From Pluralibacter gergoviae ATCC 33028 = NBRC 105706 (GTDB taxonomy: Bacteria > Pseudomonadota > Gammaproteobacteria > Enterobacterales > Enterobacteriaceae), in NCBI RefSeq assembly GCF_001598855.1, contig NZ_BCZS01000007.1, positions 1 through 64,000 of the forward strand: a stretch of 64,000 nt of DNA, given 5' to 3'. The translations under genes and the position numbers were made by a program. Below are positions 26,634 to 38,641 of the stretch, piece by piece (the stretch's first letter is position 1; the number at the start of each line of letters is the position of its first letter). The notes under the pieces are model-generated. The model worked only from the letters and a program-made list of their open reading frames with translations. It searched no databases and had not been told where the DNA came from.

Positions 26634-28178
26634 TCAGGCCATCTCCTGCGCCAGGCGGAAGCGCTGCACCGCCTGCTGCAGGGCATCGGTCTGCGTCTCC
26701 AGCGCCGATGAGGCGCTGGAGACCTCCTCCACCAGCGAGGCGTTCTGCTGGGTCACACCGTCCATCTGAGTAATCGCAATCCCGACCTGGGAAATCCCCC
26801 TGCTCTGCTCATCAGAAGCCCCGGCGATCTCCTGCACAAGGGTTGCCACCTCGCCCACCGACTGCATTATCTGCTGCATGGCGGTGCCGGTATCGTTCAC
26901 CAGTGAGACACCGCCGGCGACCTGGGCGGTGGATTCCGCGATCAGCCCTTCAATCTCCTTCGCCGCCTGGGCGCTGCGGCTGGCCAGATTGCGCACTTCG
27001 CTCGCCACCACCGCAAAGCCCCTGCCCTGCTCGCCCGCACGGGCCGCCTCCACGGCGGCGTTGAGCGCCAGAATATTGGTCTGGAAGGCGATGCTGTTGA
27101 TAACGTCGGTGATTTCGGCGATCCGCGCCGAGCTTTGCGAGATGCCGGACATTTTTTCCACCACGGCGGTCACCAGCTTGCTGCCTTCCGACGCCGACTG
27201 CGCCGATGAGGACGCCAGCCGGCTGGCCTGCCGGGCGCTCTCGGCGTTGCGCTGCACGGCGGCGGTGAGCTGCTCCATGCTGGCGGCGGTCTCTTCGAGC
27301 GCCGCCGCCTGCTCTTCGGTGCGCTGCGACAGATTGGTATTGCCCGCCGCAATTTCCGTCGCGCCACGCCAGATATTCTCGCTGCCGCTGCGGATGGCGC
27401 TGACCGCCGCGCTGAGGCTGTGCTGCATGTCGTTGAGGATAGGCACCACCTGGCCGATGCAATTGCGGCCAATCTCCTCCATCGGCTGGCTAAGATCCCC
27501 CTGCGCCATCTGGCGGAAGTGCTGACGCACCCGCTCCAGGGGCCTGACCAGCATCGCGACCAGATAGCGGTCCGAGAACAGCAGCAGCAGCAGGCCAGTA
27601 ATGACCGCCGCCATGATCAGGGTGCGGGTCACTCTGGTCAGGTGGTCTACCGTTAACCGGGTCTGCGCCAGCTTTTTACCGGCCTGGGCCGTGAATTTCT
27701 CTGAGCTGGCGGAAAACGCCCGGCTAAGCGCCGGGGTGGTGTTTTGCGCCAGCGCGCGCCACGCCTCGACGTTGCCGGCCTTAGCCTGCGCCATCTGCGG
27801 CGCGGCCCCTTCATCCAGCAGCGTCTGCCAGCGGGCGATAAGCTCTGCGGAGACGGCCGGGGTCATCGGCCCCGGAGAGACCTGTTTAAAGTCATCAAGG
27901 CGGCTGCGCATCTGATCAAGCGCCTGCTGCGCCGGCGCGAAATCAGCCGTCCGGCCGGTCATGGCGCGGTTGAGGCGGGTGATAAAGCGAAAGTAGCGGT
28001 CGTTACCTTCGCTGAGCAGCAGCATCTGGTTCACCAACTGCCGATCGGTATCGTTACCTTTGGCCACCTGCGACAGTGACCATATGCTGTAGCCGCCGAC
28101 GCCGGACCACAGCAGCGCAAAAATGCTCAGAGTGATCAGCATCACCCGCCTGATAGTGAAGTTACGCAGCAGATTCAT
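26634..28178 (-). CDS. Methyl-accepting chemotaxis protein
   Basis: This 514-residue transmembrane chemoreceptor has TM1 (about 13-33), a periplasmic four-helix-bundle sensor (about 34-188), TM2 (about 189-209), a HAMP domain ([20 protein letters not shown]), and a signalling coiled coil with the invariant hairpin tip [20 protein letters not shown]. Its C-terminus (RFRLAQEMA) lacks the W-x-x-F pentapeptide that tethers CheR, so methylation would rely on other receptors. Ligand unknown. A sigma-28-type -10 lies about 55 bases upstream. It is convergent with yghU. Confidence 0.95.
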   Translation of the reverse strand: MNLLRNFTIRRVMLITLSIFALLWSGVGGYSIWSLSQVAKGNDTDRQLVNQMLLLSEGNDRYFRFITRLNRAMTGRTADFAPAQQALDQMRSRLDDFKQVSPGPMTPAVSAELIARWQTLLDEGAAPQMAQAKAGNVEAWRALAQNTTPALSRAFSASSEKFTAQAGKKLAQTRLTVDHLTRVTRTLIMAAVITGLLLLLFSDRYLVAMLVRPLERVRQHFRQMAQGDLSQPMEEIGRNCIGQVVPILNDMQHSLSAAVSAIRSGSENIWRGATEIAAGNTNLSQRTEEQAAALEETAASMEQLTAAVQRNAESARQASRLASSSAQSASEGSKLVTAVVEKMSGISQSSARIAEITDVINSIAFQTNILALNAAVEAARAGEQGRGFAVVASEVRNLASRSAQAAKEIEGLIAESTAQVAGGVSLVNDTGTAMQQIMQSVGEVATLVQEIAGASDEQSRGISQVGIAITQMDGVTQQNASLVEEVSSASSALETQTDALQQAVQRFRLAQEMA

Positions 28179-28232
28179 ATATTCCCCCGGAAAAATCGGT
28201 TAATTAAGGTGATCTATGTCACGTCAATCCGG

Positions 28233-28259
28233 TTATCGGCAGGGAATGAAATAGTTATA
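28233..28259 (-). promoter_or_regulatory. Candidate sigma-28 (FliA) promoter for the chemoreceptor
   Basis: On the minus strand GCCGATAA, a perfect FliA -10, occurs at 28240-28233. It is preceded after 11 bases by TATAACTA, a weaker match to the TAAAGTTT -35. It is about 55 bases before the receptor ATG. This agrees with a late flagellar gene under FliA control. Confidence 0.65.
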
Positions 28260-28400
28260 ACGTTTCGTATGATCTTTTTGTAAACAGAATAATGTCCTGA
28301 AAGCGTCTTTATGCGATCCCGCCAGGTTACCGCCGGGCGTCCGCTGTATAGACTGTATAGAATAGAAATGACGTTTTAAAACAACCAAGAAGGGGAGTTC

Positions 28401-29441
28401 ATGTCCTGGTCTGCCAGTCCCGATCGCTATTCCCGCATGCAGTACCGCTACTGCGGCAGCAGCGGCCTTCAGCTACCCGCGCTCTCGCTGGGGCTGTGGC
28501 ACAGCTTCGGCCACGTACAGCCGCTGGAGTCCCAGCGCGCCCTGCTGCGCACCGCCTTTGATGCCGGTATTACCCATTTCGACCTCGCCAACAACTACGG
28601 CCCGCCGCCGGGCAGCGCGGAAGAGAACTTTGGCCACCTGCTGAAAAGCGACTTCGCCGCGTACCGCGATGAGCTGATTATCTCAACCAAAGCGGGCTAC
28701 GATATGTGGCCCGGCCCCTACGGCGCGGGCGGCTCGCGTAAATATCTGCTGGCGAGCCTCGATCAGAGCCTGCGGCGCATGGGGCTCGACTATGTGGATA
28801 TCTTCTACTCCCACCGGGTAGATGAAAACACGCCGATGGAAGAGACCGCCGCCGCGCTTGCCCACGCGGTGCAGAGCGGCAAGGCGCTGTACGTCGGGAT
28901 CTCGTCCTACTCCACGGAACGCACCCGCACCATGGCCGCGCTGCTGCGCGAGTGGAAGATCCCGCTGCTGATCCATCAGCCCTCCTACAACCTGCTCAAC
29001 CGCTGGGTGGATAAAACCGGGCTGCTGGACGCCCTGCAGGAGAGCGGCACCGGCTGTATCGCCTTCACGCCGCTGGCCCAGGGCCTGCTGACCGGCAAAT
29101 ACCTCAACGGCATTCCGGATGGCTCGCGAATGCAGACCGAGGGGAAAAAGGCGCGCGGCCTGACGGAGAATATGCTGACGGAGAGTAACCTCAGCAGTCT
29201 GCGGCTGCTGCAGGCGATGGCGGAAAAACGCGGGCAGAGCATGGCGCAAATGGCCCTGAGCTGGCTGCTGAAGGACAATCGCGTCACCTCCGTGCTGATT
29301 GGCGCCAGCCGTCCCGAGCAGGTGGAAGAGAACGTCAGGGCGCTGGATAACCTGCAGTTCAGCGCGCAGGAGCTGGCGCAGATTGACCAGCACATCGCCG
29401 ACGGCGGGCTGAATCTGTGGCAGGCCTCGTCGGATAAATAA
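28401..29441 (+). CDS. gpr (yghZ): L-glyceraldehyde 3-phosphate reductase (aldo/keto reductase)
   Basis: This 346-residue aldo/keto reductase barrel contains GITHFDLANNYGPPPGSAEENF (Asp and Tyr of the catalytic tetrad), LIISTKAGYDMWPGPYG (Lys), DIFYSHRVDENTP (His) and VLIGASRPEQVEENV for NADPH binding. E. coli YghZ (Gpr) reduces L-glyceraldehyde 3-phosphate and methylglyoxal; its family also includes Kv-beta-like proteins. It has a GGGGAG site and its own terminator. It is convergent with exbD. Confidence 0.95.
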   Translation: MSWSASPDRYSRMQYRYCGSSGLQLPALSLGLWHSFGHVQPLESQRALLRTAFDAGITHFDLANNYGPPPGSAEENFGHLLKSDFAAYRDELIISTKAGYDMWPGPYGAGGSRKYLLASLDQSLRRMGLDYVDIFYSHRVDENTPMEETAAALAHAVQSGKALYVGISSYSTERTRTMAALLREWKIPLLIHQPSYNLLNRWVDKTGLLDALQESGTGCIAFTPLAQGLLTGKYLNGIPDGSRMQTEGKKARGLTENMLTESNLSSLRLLQAMAEKRGQSMAQMALSWLLKDNRVTSVLIGASRPEQVEENVRALDNLQFSAQELAQIDQHIADGGLNLWQASSDK

Positions 29442-29444
29442 CAC

Positions 29445-29467
29445 TCAGGCCCCCGACGGGGGCCTGA
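29445..29467 (+). terminator. Terminator between gpr and exbD
   Basis: The stem TCAGGCCCCC / GGGGGCCTGA has a 3-base loop and starts three bases after the gpr stop. The tract after it is mixed (TTCGCTTTATAT). It may serve both convergent genes. Confidence 0.7.
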
Positions 29468-29518
29468 TTCGCTTTATATCAGCCGGAAGACGGCAGCGGC
29501 GCTCTGCAGCGCCCCCGG

Positions 29519-29944
29519 TTACTTCGCCCCGGCCCGCTCTTCCGCCACCAGACCTATCTTGAGATAGCCCGCCTGATGCAGCGTATCCATCACTTTCATC
29601 ATGGTTTCGTAGTTCACGGTCTTGTCGGCGCGGAAAAAGATAGTGGTGTCCTTTTTACCCTCGGTGAGCGCGTTGAGCGCGCTAATCATCGTCTCCTCGG
29701 TGACCGGATCGTTACCGATAAACATGGTGTCATCGGCTTTAACGCTCAGGTAAACCGGCTTTTCCGGGCGCGGCTGCGGCTGGCTGGAGGCCGCAGGCAG
29801 GTTGACTTTGACGTCCACGGTGGCCAGCGGGGCGGCGACCATGAAGATAATCAGCAGAACCAGCATGACGTCGATAAACGGCGTCACGTTGATTTCGTGC
29901 ATCTCATCGCCATCTTCCATGTTTTCGTTCATGCGCATTGCCAT
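29519..29944 (-). CDS. exbD: TonB-system energy transducer ExbD
   Basis: This 141-residue inner-membrane protein has a single transmembrane helix preceded by HEINVTPFIDVMLVLLIIFM. Asp25 in that helix is the essential proton-path residue. The periplasmic domain follows. With ExbB it uses the proton gradient to power TonB-dependent iron-siderophore and vitamin B12 uptake. It follows exbB by six bases in the same operon; length equals E. coli ExbD. Confidence 0.98.
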   Translation of the reverse strand: MAMRMNENMEDGDEMHEINVTPFIDVMLVLLIIFMVAAPLATVDVKVNLPAASSQPQPRPEKPVYLSVKADDTMFIGNDPVTEETMISALNALTEGKKDTTIFFRADKTVNYETMMKVMDTLHQAGYLKIGLVAEERAGAK

Positions 29945-29950
29945 GTGCTG

Positions 29951-30682
29951 TCACCCCACTCGCAGTTTTTGCGTCGCGTGTACCGGGGAGGCGCTGCTGG
30001 CGTTAAGATCAAGATCGCGGCTCTGCAGCAGCAGGACCTGCGCGGCGACATCGCCGAGCATCGCCTTGTAGCTGGCAATCATGCGGGCAAAGACGTTGTA
30101 GATAACGACCGCCGGGATCGCGGCAAACAGGCCGATACCGGTCGCCAGCAGGGCTTCGGCAATGCCGGGGGCCACAACGGCAAGGTTGGTGGTCTGGGTC
30201 TGGGCAATGCTGATAAAGCTGTTCATGATGCCCCAGACGGTGCCGAACAGACCGACGAACGGCGAGATGGCGCCGATAGTCGCCAGGAAGCCGTTACCGC
30301 GGCCCATATAGCGGCCAACGGCGGCAACGCGGCGCTCCAGGCGAAAGCCGGTGCGCTCTTTAATGCCTTCGCGGTCTTCGGAACCTTCGGAAAGCTCCAG
30401 CTCATTCTGCGCTTCATTAATCAGCATCGCGCTCAGGCTTTTGGCCTCAAACGTGGAGGCCACTTCGCTCGCCCGATCGAGGGAGCGCACGTCGCTGAGC
30501 TGCTTCTGCTCGCGCTTGAGGCGGCGCTTGTGCGCCAGCAGCTCGGTGCTCTTGCTAAAGAAGATTGCCCAGGTAACGATCGAGGCCAGAACCAGACCAA
30601 TCATCACCACTTTAACAACGATGTCTGCATGATGGTACATGCCCCAAACGGAGAGGTCCGTCTGCATCAAATCATTACCCAC
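29951..30682 (-). CDS. exbB: TonB-system proton channel subunit ExbB
   Basis: This 243-residue MotA/TolQ/ExbB-family protein has three transmembrane segments (about 16-38, 130-155, 175-200), with the conserved ISPFVGLFGTVWGIM region and a large cytoplasmic loop. It forms the pentameric proton channel around ExbD. It is first in an exbB-exbD operon, divergent from metC. A Fur-like box lies about 65-85 bases upstream. Confidence 0.98.
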   Translation of the reverse strand: MGNDLMQTDLSVWGMYHHADIVVKVVMIGLVLASIVTWAIFFSKSTELLAHKRRLKREQKQLSDVRSLDRASEVASTFEAKSLSAMLINEAQNELELSEGSEDREGIKERTGFRLERRVAAVGRYMGRGNGFLATIGAISPFVGLFGTVWGIMNSFISIAQTQTTNLAVVAPGIAEALLATGIGLFAAIPAVVIYNVFARMIASYKAMLGDVAAQVLLLQSRDLDLNASSASPVHATQKLRVG

Positions 30683-30747
30683 TGTGTCTCTCCAGGATCT
30701 GAATCACAAAAAAACTGAGCGTAATGATATCAAAACGACGTCGAATT

Positions 30748-30766
30748 GATAGTGGTTCTCATTACT
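30748..30766 (-). promoter_or_regulatory. Fur-like box upstream of exbB
   Basis: GATAGTGGTTCTCATTACT resembles the 19-bp Fur consensus GATAATGATAATCATTATC, with matches concentrated at the two ends. Its place before exbB fits the known iron repression of exbBD in enterobacteria. Confidence 0.6.
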
Positions 30767-30838
30767 ATTTCCCCAGCCGTAAAATTTTATTCTATATCGG
30801 ACCGCGACCGATACAGACGCTCGCAATCGTGCTAGTTT

Positions 30839-30854
30839 AGACGTCCAGACGTAT
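30839..30854 (+). promoter_or_regulatory. Tandem MetJ boxes upstream of metC
   Basis: AGACGTCC followed directly by AGACGTAT gives two adjacent met boxes (consensus AGACGTCT), ending 18 bases before the metC ATG. A weaker AGACGCTC lies near 30815. MetJ with S-adenosylmethionine would repress metC here. Confidence 0.85.
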
Positions 30855-30872
30855 AAAAAAGGCAGAGCGAAC

Positions 30873-32069
30873 ATGTCCGACAAGCCACTCCATCATCAGG
30901 AAACCGCGCTGGTCCACGCCGGGCGCAGCAAACGATACACCCAGGGTTCGGTGAACAGCGTGATCCAGCGCGCCTCATCGCTGGTTTTTGACACCGTCGA
31001 AGCTAAAAAGCACGCGACGCGCAACCGCGCGAAGGGCGAGCTGTTTTACGGTCGCCGGGGGACCCTGACCCACTTCTCGCTGCAGGAGGCAATGTGCGAA
31101 CTGGAAGGCGGCGCCGGCTGCGCGCTGTTCCCCTGCGGCGCGGCCGCCGTCGCCAATACGATACTCGCCTTTGTTGAGCAGGGGGACCATGTCCTGATGA
31201 CCAACACGGCCTATGAGCCGAGCCAGGATTTCTGTACCAAAATCCTCGCCAGGCTCGGCGTCACCACCGGCTGGTTCGATCCGCTGATCGGCGCAGAGAT
31301 AGCAAGCCGCGTTCAGCCCAATACCCGCGTCGTGTTTCTGGAATCCCCGGGCTCTATCACCATGGAAGTGCACGATGTCCCGGCCATCGTCAGCGCGGTG
31401 CGCAGCGTCGCCCCGGAGGCGATCATCATCATCGATAACACCTGGGCCGCCGGGGTACTGTTTAAGGCGCTGGACTTCGGCATTGATATCTCGATTCAGG
31501 CCGCCACCAAGTACCTCATCGGCCACTCCGACGGCATGATAGGCACGGCGGTCGCCAACGCCCGCTGCTGGGATCGGCTGCGCGAGAATGCCTATCTGAT
31601 GGGCCAGATGGTGGATGCGGACACCGCCTACATGACCAGCCGCGGCCTGCGCACGCTGGGCGTGCGCCTGCGTCAGCACCATGAAAGCAGTATCAAAATT
31701 GCCGAATGGCTGGCGCAGCATCCGCAGGTTGAGCGGGTTAACCACCCGGCGCTGCCCGGCAGCAGGGGGCATGAGTTCTGGAAGCGCGACTTTACCGGCA
31801 GCAGCGGCCTTTTTTCTTTTGTGCTGAAGAAGCGGCTGAACGACGCCGAGCTGGCGGCCTATCTCGACAATTTCACGCTGTTCAGCATGGCCTACTCCTG
31901 GGGCGGCTTTGAGTCGCTGATCCTGCCCAACCAGCCGGAGCAGCTAGCAGCGATTCGTCCCGAAGGCAAGGTCGATTTCGACGGTACGCTGATCCGTCTG
32001 CACGTTGGTTTAGAGAATGTTGACGATCTTATCCAGGATTTATCTGCAGGCTTTGAACGTATCGTGTAA
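30873..32069 (+). CDS. metC: Cystathionine beta-lyase
   Basis: This 398-residue PLP enzyme of the Cys/Met-metabolism family splits cystathionine to homocysteine, pyruvate and ammonia in methionine synthesis. Seen: the cofactor lysine 213 in [13 protein letters not shown]; the substrate-site ELFYGRRGT; the aspartate of [11 protein letters not shown]; and SPGSITMEV. Size matches E. coli MetC (395). It is regulated by the met boxes just upstream and is divergent from exbB. Confidence 0.98.
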   Translation: MSDKPLHHQETALVHAGRSKRYTQGSVNSVIQRASSLVFDTVEAKKHATRNRAKGELFYGRRGTLTHFSLQEAMCELEGGAGCALFPCGAAAVANTILAFVEQGDHVLMTNTAYEPSQDFCTKILARLGVTTGWFDPLIGAEIASRVQPNTRVVFLESPGSITMEVHDVPAIVSAVRSVAPEAIIIIDNTWAAGVLFKALDFGIDISIQAATKYLIGHSDGMIGTAVANARCWDRLRENAYLMGQMVDADTAYMTSRGLRTLGVRLRQHHESSIKIAEWLAQHPQVERVNHPALPGSRGHEFWKRDFTGSSGLFSFVLKKRLNDAELAAYLDNFTLFSMAYSWGGFESLILPNQPEQLAAIRPEGKVDFDGTLIRLHVGLENVDDLIQDLSAGFERIV

Positions 32070-32236
32070 AGTGGCTGCCAATGGACACCAGTACGGACAA
32101 ATGCGGTTACAATCGTCTGTATGAGATGCGCCCGGGATCAAGATGTTTCGGGCGATTGAGGAGTATACTGTCGGCAAATTCGCACGTACCGCAGCAGGCG
32201 GTTTGCGCGATGACGCGTATAACCAGAAATAGAATG

Positions 32237-32378
32237 TATACACAAAATCATTCAAGTTGCATCAAGGCGGCAGGTGAGTGACAGGAGTCTCTCATTAATC
32301 CCAGGTGCTTACTCAAGTAAGTGACCGGGGTGAACGAGCGCAGCCAACGCAGAGGCAGCTTGAAGGATGACGTGTATA
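32237..32378. repeat. ERIC element (enterobacterial repetitive intergenic consensus)
   Basis: This is a 142-base imperfect palindrome. The ends TATACACAAAATCATTCAAG and the reverse complement of CTTGAAGGATGACGTGTATA pair well. The core contains AAGTAAGTGACCGGGGTGA, the ERIC hallmark, with GAACGAGCGCAGCCAACGC after it. It occupies most of the right part of the 326-base metC-yghB gap and ends 17 bases before the yghB ATG, so the yghB leader RNA carries it as a long hairpin. The remaining 32070-32236 shows no gene. Confidence 0.93.
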
Positions 32379-32395
32379 GTCCCACAGGAAAGTCC

Positions 32396-33058
32396 ATGGT
32401 TGTTATTCAAGAGATTGTCGCCGCGCTCTGGCAACATGATTTCACCGCGCTGGCGAATCCCCACGTGGTGGGCGTTGTTTATCTGGTCATGTTTGCGACG
32501 CTGTTTTTAGAAAACGGGCTGCTGCCGGCTTCGTTTCTGCCGGGCGACAGCCTTCTGCTGCTTGCCGGCGCGCTGATTGCAAAAGATGTCATGGACTTCA
32601 TCCCGACGATGGCGGTGCTGACCGCCGCGGCGAGCCTCGGCTGCTGGCTGAGCTATATTCAGGGACGCTGGCTCGGCAATACCCGCATCGTGAAAGGCTG
32701 GCTGGCGCAGCTGCCGGTGAAGTACCACGAGCGCGCCACCTGCATGTTCGATCGCCACGGGCTGCTGGCCCTGCTGGCGGGCCGCTTTCTCGCCTTCGTC
32801 CGCACGCTGCTGCCGACCATGGCCGGGATCTCCGGGCTCTCGAACCGCCGCTTCCAGTTCTTCAACTGGCTGAGCGCCGTGCTGTGGGTTGGCGTGGTAA
32901 CCGGCTTCGGCTATATGCTCAGCATGATCCCGTTCGTCAAGCGCCACGAAGACCAGGTGATGACCTTTCTGATGATCCTGCCCATCTTTCTGCTGGTCTG
33001 CGGCCTGTTCGGCGCGGTGTTCGTGGTCATCAAAAAGAAATACTGCAGCGCCGCCTGA
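32396..33058 (+). CDS. yghB: DedA-family inner-membrane protein YghB
   Basis: The protein has 220 residues and several membrane segments. Residues shown essential in E. coli YghB/YqjA are all present: Glu39 and Asp51 ([15 protein letters not shown]) and Arg130 and Arg136 ([12 protein letters not shown]). DedA proteins are proton-dependent and needed for envelope integrity, division and drug tolerance; lipid flipping is proposed. ATG 32396 behind CAGGAAAG gives the normal start; the longer frame upstream reads into the ERIC repeat and is not real protein. Confidence 0.96.
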   Translation: MVVIQEIVAALWQHDFTALANPHVVGVVYLVMFATLFLENGLLPASFLPGDSLLLLAGALIAKDVMDFIPTMAVLTAAASLGCWLSYIQGRWLGNTRIVKGWLAQLPVKYHERATCMFDRHGLLALLAGRFLAFVRTLLPTMAGISGLSNRRFQFFNWLSAVLWVGVVTGFGYMLSMIPFVKRHEDQVMTFLMILPIFLLVCGLFGAVFVVIKKKYCSAA

Positions 33059-33080
33059 CGGCGCACCGCACCGTTCCCGG

Positions 33081-33980
33081 CTACACGCCGGGAATGCCCC
33101 GAATACGCGCCGCATCCTCTCCCGGCGTAGTGCCAAAATAGCGCTTAAACTCCCGACTGAACTGCGAGGCGCTTTCATAGCCCACCCGCATCGCCGCGGT
33201 GCTGGCGTTCAGGCCGTCGTGGACCATCAGCAGCCGCGCCTTGTGCAGGCGGTAGGACTTGAGGTACTGCAGCGGCGAAGTGCTGGTCACGGCCTTGAAG
33301 TTGTGGTGGAACGCCGACACGCTCATGTTGGCCTCCGCCGCCAGCCGGTCAACGCTGAGGTTTTCGGTATAGTGGCTCTCAATCTGCTTTAGCACCCGGC
33401 TTATCAGGCTGAAGTGGGTCTGGCGGCTGACCAGCGCCGTCAGCGCCCCGCCCTGCGGCCCGGTCAGTACGTAATAGAGGATTTCCCGCACGATCTGCTT
33501 ACCGAGAATGCGCGCGTCCAGCGGGCGCGTCATCACGTCCAGCAGCCGCTCGGCGGCGCAGAGGATCTCATCCGTGAGCGGCGAGGAGTTGATGCCGCTC
33601 GCCGCTGCCGGCGTCTGAAACTGGCGGTCCTCGCCGATATCCATCAGCAGCTCCTGGAGCTGAAGCACGTCGATGTTCAGCCGCATGCCCGCAAGCGGCA
33701 CGGACTCGGTCGCGAAGGTCTGACACTCAAACGGCAGCGGCACCGTCAGCAGCAGGTATTCGTTGGCGTCATAGCGGAACGTCCGCGCATTGATGTAACC
33801 AATTTTATGGCCGGAAAAGAGGAATATAACGCCCGGCTGATACATCACCGGCATGCGCGGCCAGGGCTGCGTGTCGTAGAGCAGCGTGATATCCGGCAGC
33901 AGTCTACTCAGATTATCTTCTTTATTTATCAGCGTGTTAATCTTTTCAGATAACAACTGGCAAATGGCTTCTCGGCTCAT
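33081..33980 (-). CDS. yqhC: AraC-family regulator YqhC
   Basis: This 299-residue regulator has an N-terminal sensing domain (to about 180) and two helix-turn-helix motifs at the C-terminus ([45 protein letters not shown]). E. coli YqhC senses aldehydes and activates yqhD-dkgA. It is divergent from yqhD with a gap of 185 bases, which must contain its target site. It ends convergently with yghB after 22 bases. Confidence 0.96.
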   Translation of the reverse strand: MSREAICQLLSEKINTLINKEDNLSRLLPDITLLYDTQPWPRMPVMYQPGVIFLFSGHKIGYINARTFRYDANEYLLLTVPLPFECQTFATESVPLAGMRLNIDVLQLQELLMDIGEDRQFQTPAAASGINSSPLTDEILCAAERLLDVMTRPLDARILGKQIVREILYYVLTGPQGGALTALVSRQTHFSLISRVLKQIESHYTENLSVDRLAAEANMSVSAFHHNFKAVTSTSPLQYLKSYRLHKARLLMVHDGLNASTAAMRVGYESASQFSREFKRYFGTTPGEDAARIRGIPGV

Positions 33981-34165
33981 CGCAGATCCTCACGGGAGAA
34001 AATTTCAACGACCGCATTGTGCCTTCGCCGATGCATTTTCTCCAGCGGCGTGGAGAAATAGGCAAGACTAAAACAGGAATGTGCATTGAGCGAAATAGCG
34101 ATGATGATCACAATATTCAGCATCAGGCAGCCCTCCGGCCGCCTCCGTTACAGAGAGAGCAAGCC

Positions 34166-35329
34166 ATGTTTAATTTTAATCTGCACACTCCTACCCGGAT
34201 CCTGTTTGGTAAAGACGCCATCGCCGATTTGCGCGCGCAGATCCCTGACGACGCCCGCGTGCTGGTCACCTACGGCGGCGGCAGCGTGAAGAAAACCGGC
34301 GTGCTGGATCGGACGCTGAGCGCCCTGAGCGGTCTTGAAGTGCTGGAGTTTGGCGGAATTGAGCCGAACCCTTCCTATGAAACCCTGATGAACGCGGTGA
34401 AGATTGCCCGCGAACAGCAGGTTACTTTCCTGCTGGCGGTCGGCGGCGGTTCGGTGCTGGACGGCACCAAGTTTATTGCCGCCGCCGCGCACTACGCTGA
34501 CGGCGTCGATCCGTGGGAGATTTTACAGACTTATGGCGAGAAGATAGCCAGCGCTATCCCGATGGGTTCAGTGCTGACCCTGCCGGCGACCGGCTCTGAA
34601 TCCAATAATGGCGCCGTTATCTCGCGTAAAACCACCGGCGACAAGCAGGCATTCAGAAGTCCGCATGTACAGCCGCAGTTTGCCGTACTCGATCCGGTCT
34701 ATACCTACACGCTGCCGCCGCGCCAGACCGCCAACGGCGTAGTCGATGCCTTTGTTCACACCGTTGAACAGTACGTGACCTACCCGGTCAATGCCCAAAT
34801 TCAGGACCGCTTCGCCGAGGGCATCCTGCTGACCCTGATTGAAGAGGGTCCGAAAGCGCTGGCGGAGCCGGAAAACTATGACGTGCGCGCCAACGTGATG
34901 TGGGCCGCGACCCAGGCGCTCAACGGCCTGATTGGCGCCGGCGTGCCGCAGGACTGGGCGACCCACATGCTGGGCCACGAGCTGACGGCAATGCACGGCC
35001 TCGATCACGCCCAGACGCTGGCGATTGTTCTGCCCTCCCTGTGGAACGAAAAGCGCGACGCCAAGCGCGCCAAGCTGCTGCAGTACGCGGCCCGGGTGTG
35101 GAACATTACCGACGGCACGGATGACCAGCGCATCGACGCCGCCATTGCCGCCACCCGCCGCTTCTTCGAAAGCATGGGCGTGCCGACCCGCCTGTCGGAC
35201 TACGGCCTCGACGGCAGCAGCATCCCGGCGCTGGTCGACAAGCTGGAAGAACACGGCATGACAAAACTGGGTGAAAATCAGGATATTACTCTCGACGTCA
35301 GCCGCCGCATTTACGAAGCCGCCCGCTAA
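34166..35329 (+). CDS. yqhD: NADPH-dependent aldehyde reductase / alcohol dehydrogenase
   Basis: This 387-residue iron/zinc-dependent alcohol dehydrogenase has the nucleotide motif VGGGSVLDGTKF and the metal ligands Asp and His in NGVVDAFVHTVEQ and two His in HMLGHELTAMHGLDHAQ. It reduces short-chain aldehydes such as butanal, malondialdehyde and methylglyoxal and protects against lipid-peroxide products. The open frame runs 49 codons upstream, but ATG 34166 gives the exact family start MFNFNLHTPTRILFG. It is activated by divergent YqhC and followed by dkgA. Confidence 0.97.
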   Translation: MFNFNLHTPTRILFGKDAIADLRAQIPDDARVLVTYGGGSVKKTGVLDRTLSALSGLEVLEFGGIEPNPSYETLMNAVKIAREQQVTFLLAVGGGSVLDGTKFIAAAAHYADGVDPWEILQTYGEKIASAIPMGSVLTLPATGSESNNGAVISRKTTGDKQAFRSPHVQPQFAVLDPVYTYTLPPRQTANGVVDAFVHTVEQYVTYPVNAQIQDRFAEGILLTLIEEGPKALAEPENYDVRANVMWAATQALNGLIGAGVPQDWATHMLGHELTAMHGLDHAQTLAIVLPSLWNEKRDAKRAKLLQYAARVWNITDGTDDQRIDAAIAATRRFFESMGVPTRLSDYGLDGSSIPALVDKLEEHGMTKLGENQDITLDVSRRIYEAAR

Positions 35330-35439
35330 GGTTTTTCTGCATTCCCTTTCGTTTTTGCGGTTTTCGACCAGACTTAATGCTACGACTTCACCGGGGAGAG
35401 TAAGCGGCCCCGGTGAATTTTCACCTTAAGGAGGAACGC

Positions 35440-36267
35440 ATGACACATCCAACCGTAATCAAGCTCCACGACGGCAACGTAATGCCGCAACTGGGTCTCG
35501 GCGTGTGGAAAGCAGGCAACGAGGACGTTGTGAACGCCATTCACAAGGCGCTGGAAGTGGGCTATCGCGCGATCGATACCGCCACAATGTATAAGAATGA
35601 AGAGGGCGTAGGTAAAGCGATTCAGACCGCCAGCGTCCCCCGCGATGAGCTATTCGTGACCACGAAACTGTGGAACGACGACCAGCGCCGCCCGGCGGAA
35701 GCCCTGCAGGAGAGCCTGGACAAGCTTAAGCTCGACTACCTCGATCTCTACCTGATCCACTGGCCGGATCCCGCGCTGGACCGCTACGTTGAGGCCTGGC
35801 AGGGCCTGATCAAACTGCGCGAGCAGGGGCTGGTGAAAAGCATCGGGGTGTGTAATTTCCAGGCGCCGCACCTGCAGCGCCTGATTGACGAGACGGGCGT
35901 GACGCCGGTCATCAACCAGATTGAGCTGCACCCGCTGATGCAGCAGCGTCAGATGCAGGTCTGGAACGCCAACCACAAGATCCAGACCGAATCCTGGAGC
36001 CCGCTGGCGCAGGGCGGCGAAGGCGTCTTCGATCAGGCCATTATCCGCAGGCTGGCGGACAAATATGGCAAAACCCCGGCGCAGGTGGTCATTCGCTGGC
36101 ACCTCGACAGCGGCCTGGTGGTGATCCCGAAATCGGTCACGCCGTCGCGCATCGCCGAAAACTTTGACGTCTGGGATTTCCGCCTCGACAAAGAGGAGCT
36201 GGCGGAGATCGCGAAGCTGGACCAGGGCAAGCGCCTTGGGCCGGATCCGGACCAGTTTGGCGGCTGA
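35440..36267 (+). CDS. dkgA: 2,5-diketo-D-gluconate reductase A / methylglyoxal reductase
   Basis: This 275-residue aldo/keto reductase has the catalytic tetrad visible at Asp46, Tyr51, Lys76 and His107 and the NADPH-binding region VVIPKSVTPSRIAEN. It reduces 2,5-diketogluconate, methylglyoxal and furfural. ATG 35440 follows a very strong AAGGAGGA site. It lies 110 bases after yqhD on the same strand and is usually co-regulated by YqhC. A clear terminator follows. Confidence 0.97.
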   Translation: MTHPTVIKLHDGNVMPQLGLGVWKAGNEDVVNAIHKALEVGYRAIDTATMYKNEEGVGKAIQTASVPRDELFVTTKLWNDDQRRPAEALQESLDKLKLDYLDLYLIHWPDPALDRYVEAWQGLIKLREQGLVKSIGVCNFQAPHLQRLIDETGVTPVINQIELHPLMQQRQMQVWNANHKIQTESWSPLAQGGEGVFDQAIIRRLADKYGKTPAQVVIRWHLDSGLVVIPKSVTPSRIAENFDVWDFRLDKEELAEIAKLDQGKRLGPDPDQFGG

Positions 36268-36339
36268 GTTCTGGCGTTAGCGCCGATATCTTGCCGGGCG
36301 GCGCTACGCTTGCACGGCCTGCAAAACCATTGAATACAG

Positions 36340-36364
36340 GCCCGGCGGCAAATGCCGGGCTTTT

Positions 36365-36366
<2 letters not shown>
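36340..36366. terminator. Bidirectional terminator between dkgA and ygiQ
   Basis: The stem GCCCGGC / GCCGGGC with a 7-base loop is followed by TTTTTT on the plus strand. It lies just before the ygiQ stop on the opposite strand and ends dkgA. Confidence 0.88.
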
Positions 36367-38530
<2,164 letters not shown>

Positions 38531-38641
38531 AGGACGTCCGGGAGATGGTTAAAAAGGCTGCAAAAGGCGGGGATTATACGCCTTATCAGCACAAAATGAA
38601 GGGATTATTTGGGCTGCGGCGGGCAGCCCGGCAGGGGCGCG

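Noticed and set aside
32321-32395. 25-codon N-terminal extension of YghB
   Set aside because: It translates the ERIC repeat and the family start is at 32396 with a ribosome site.
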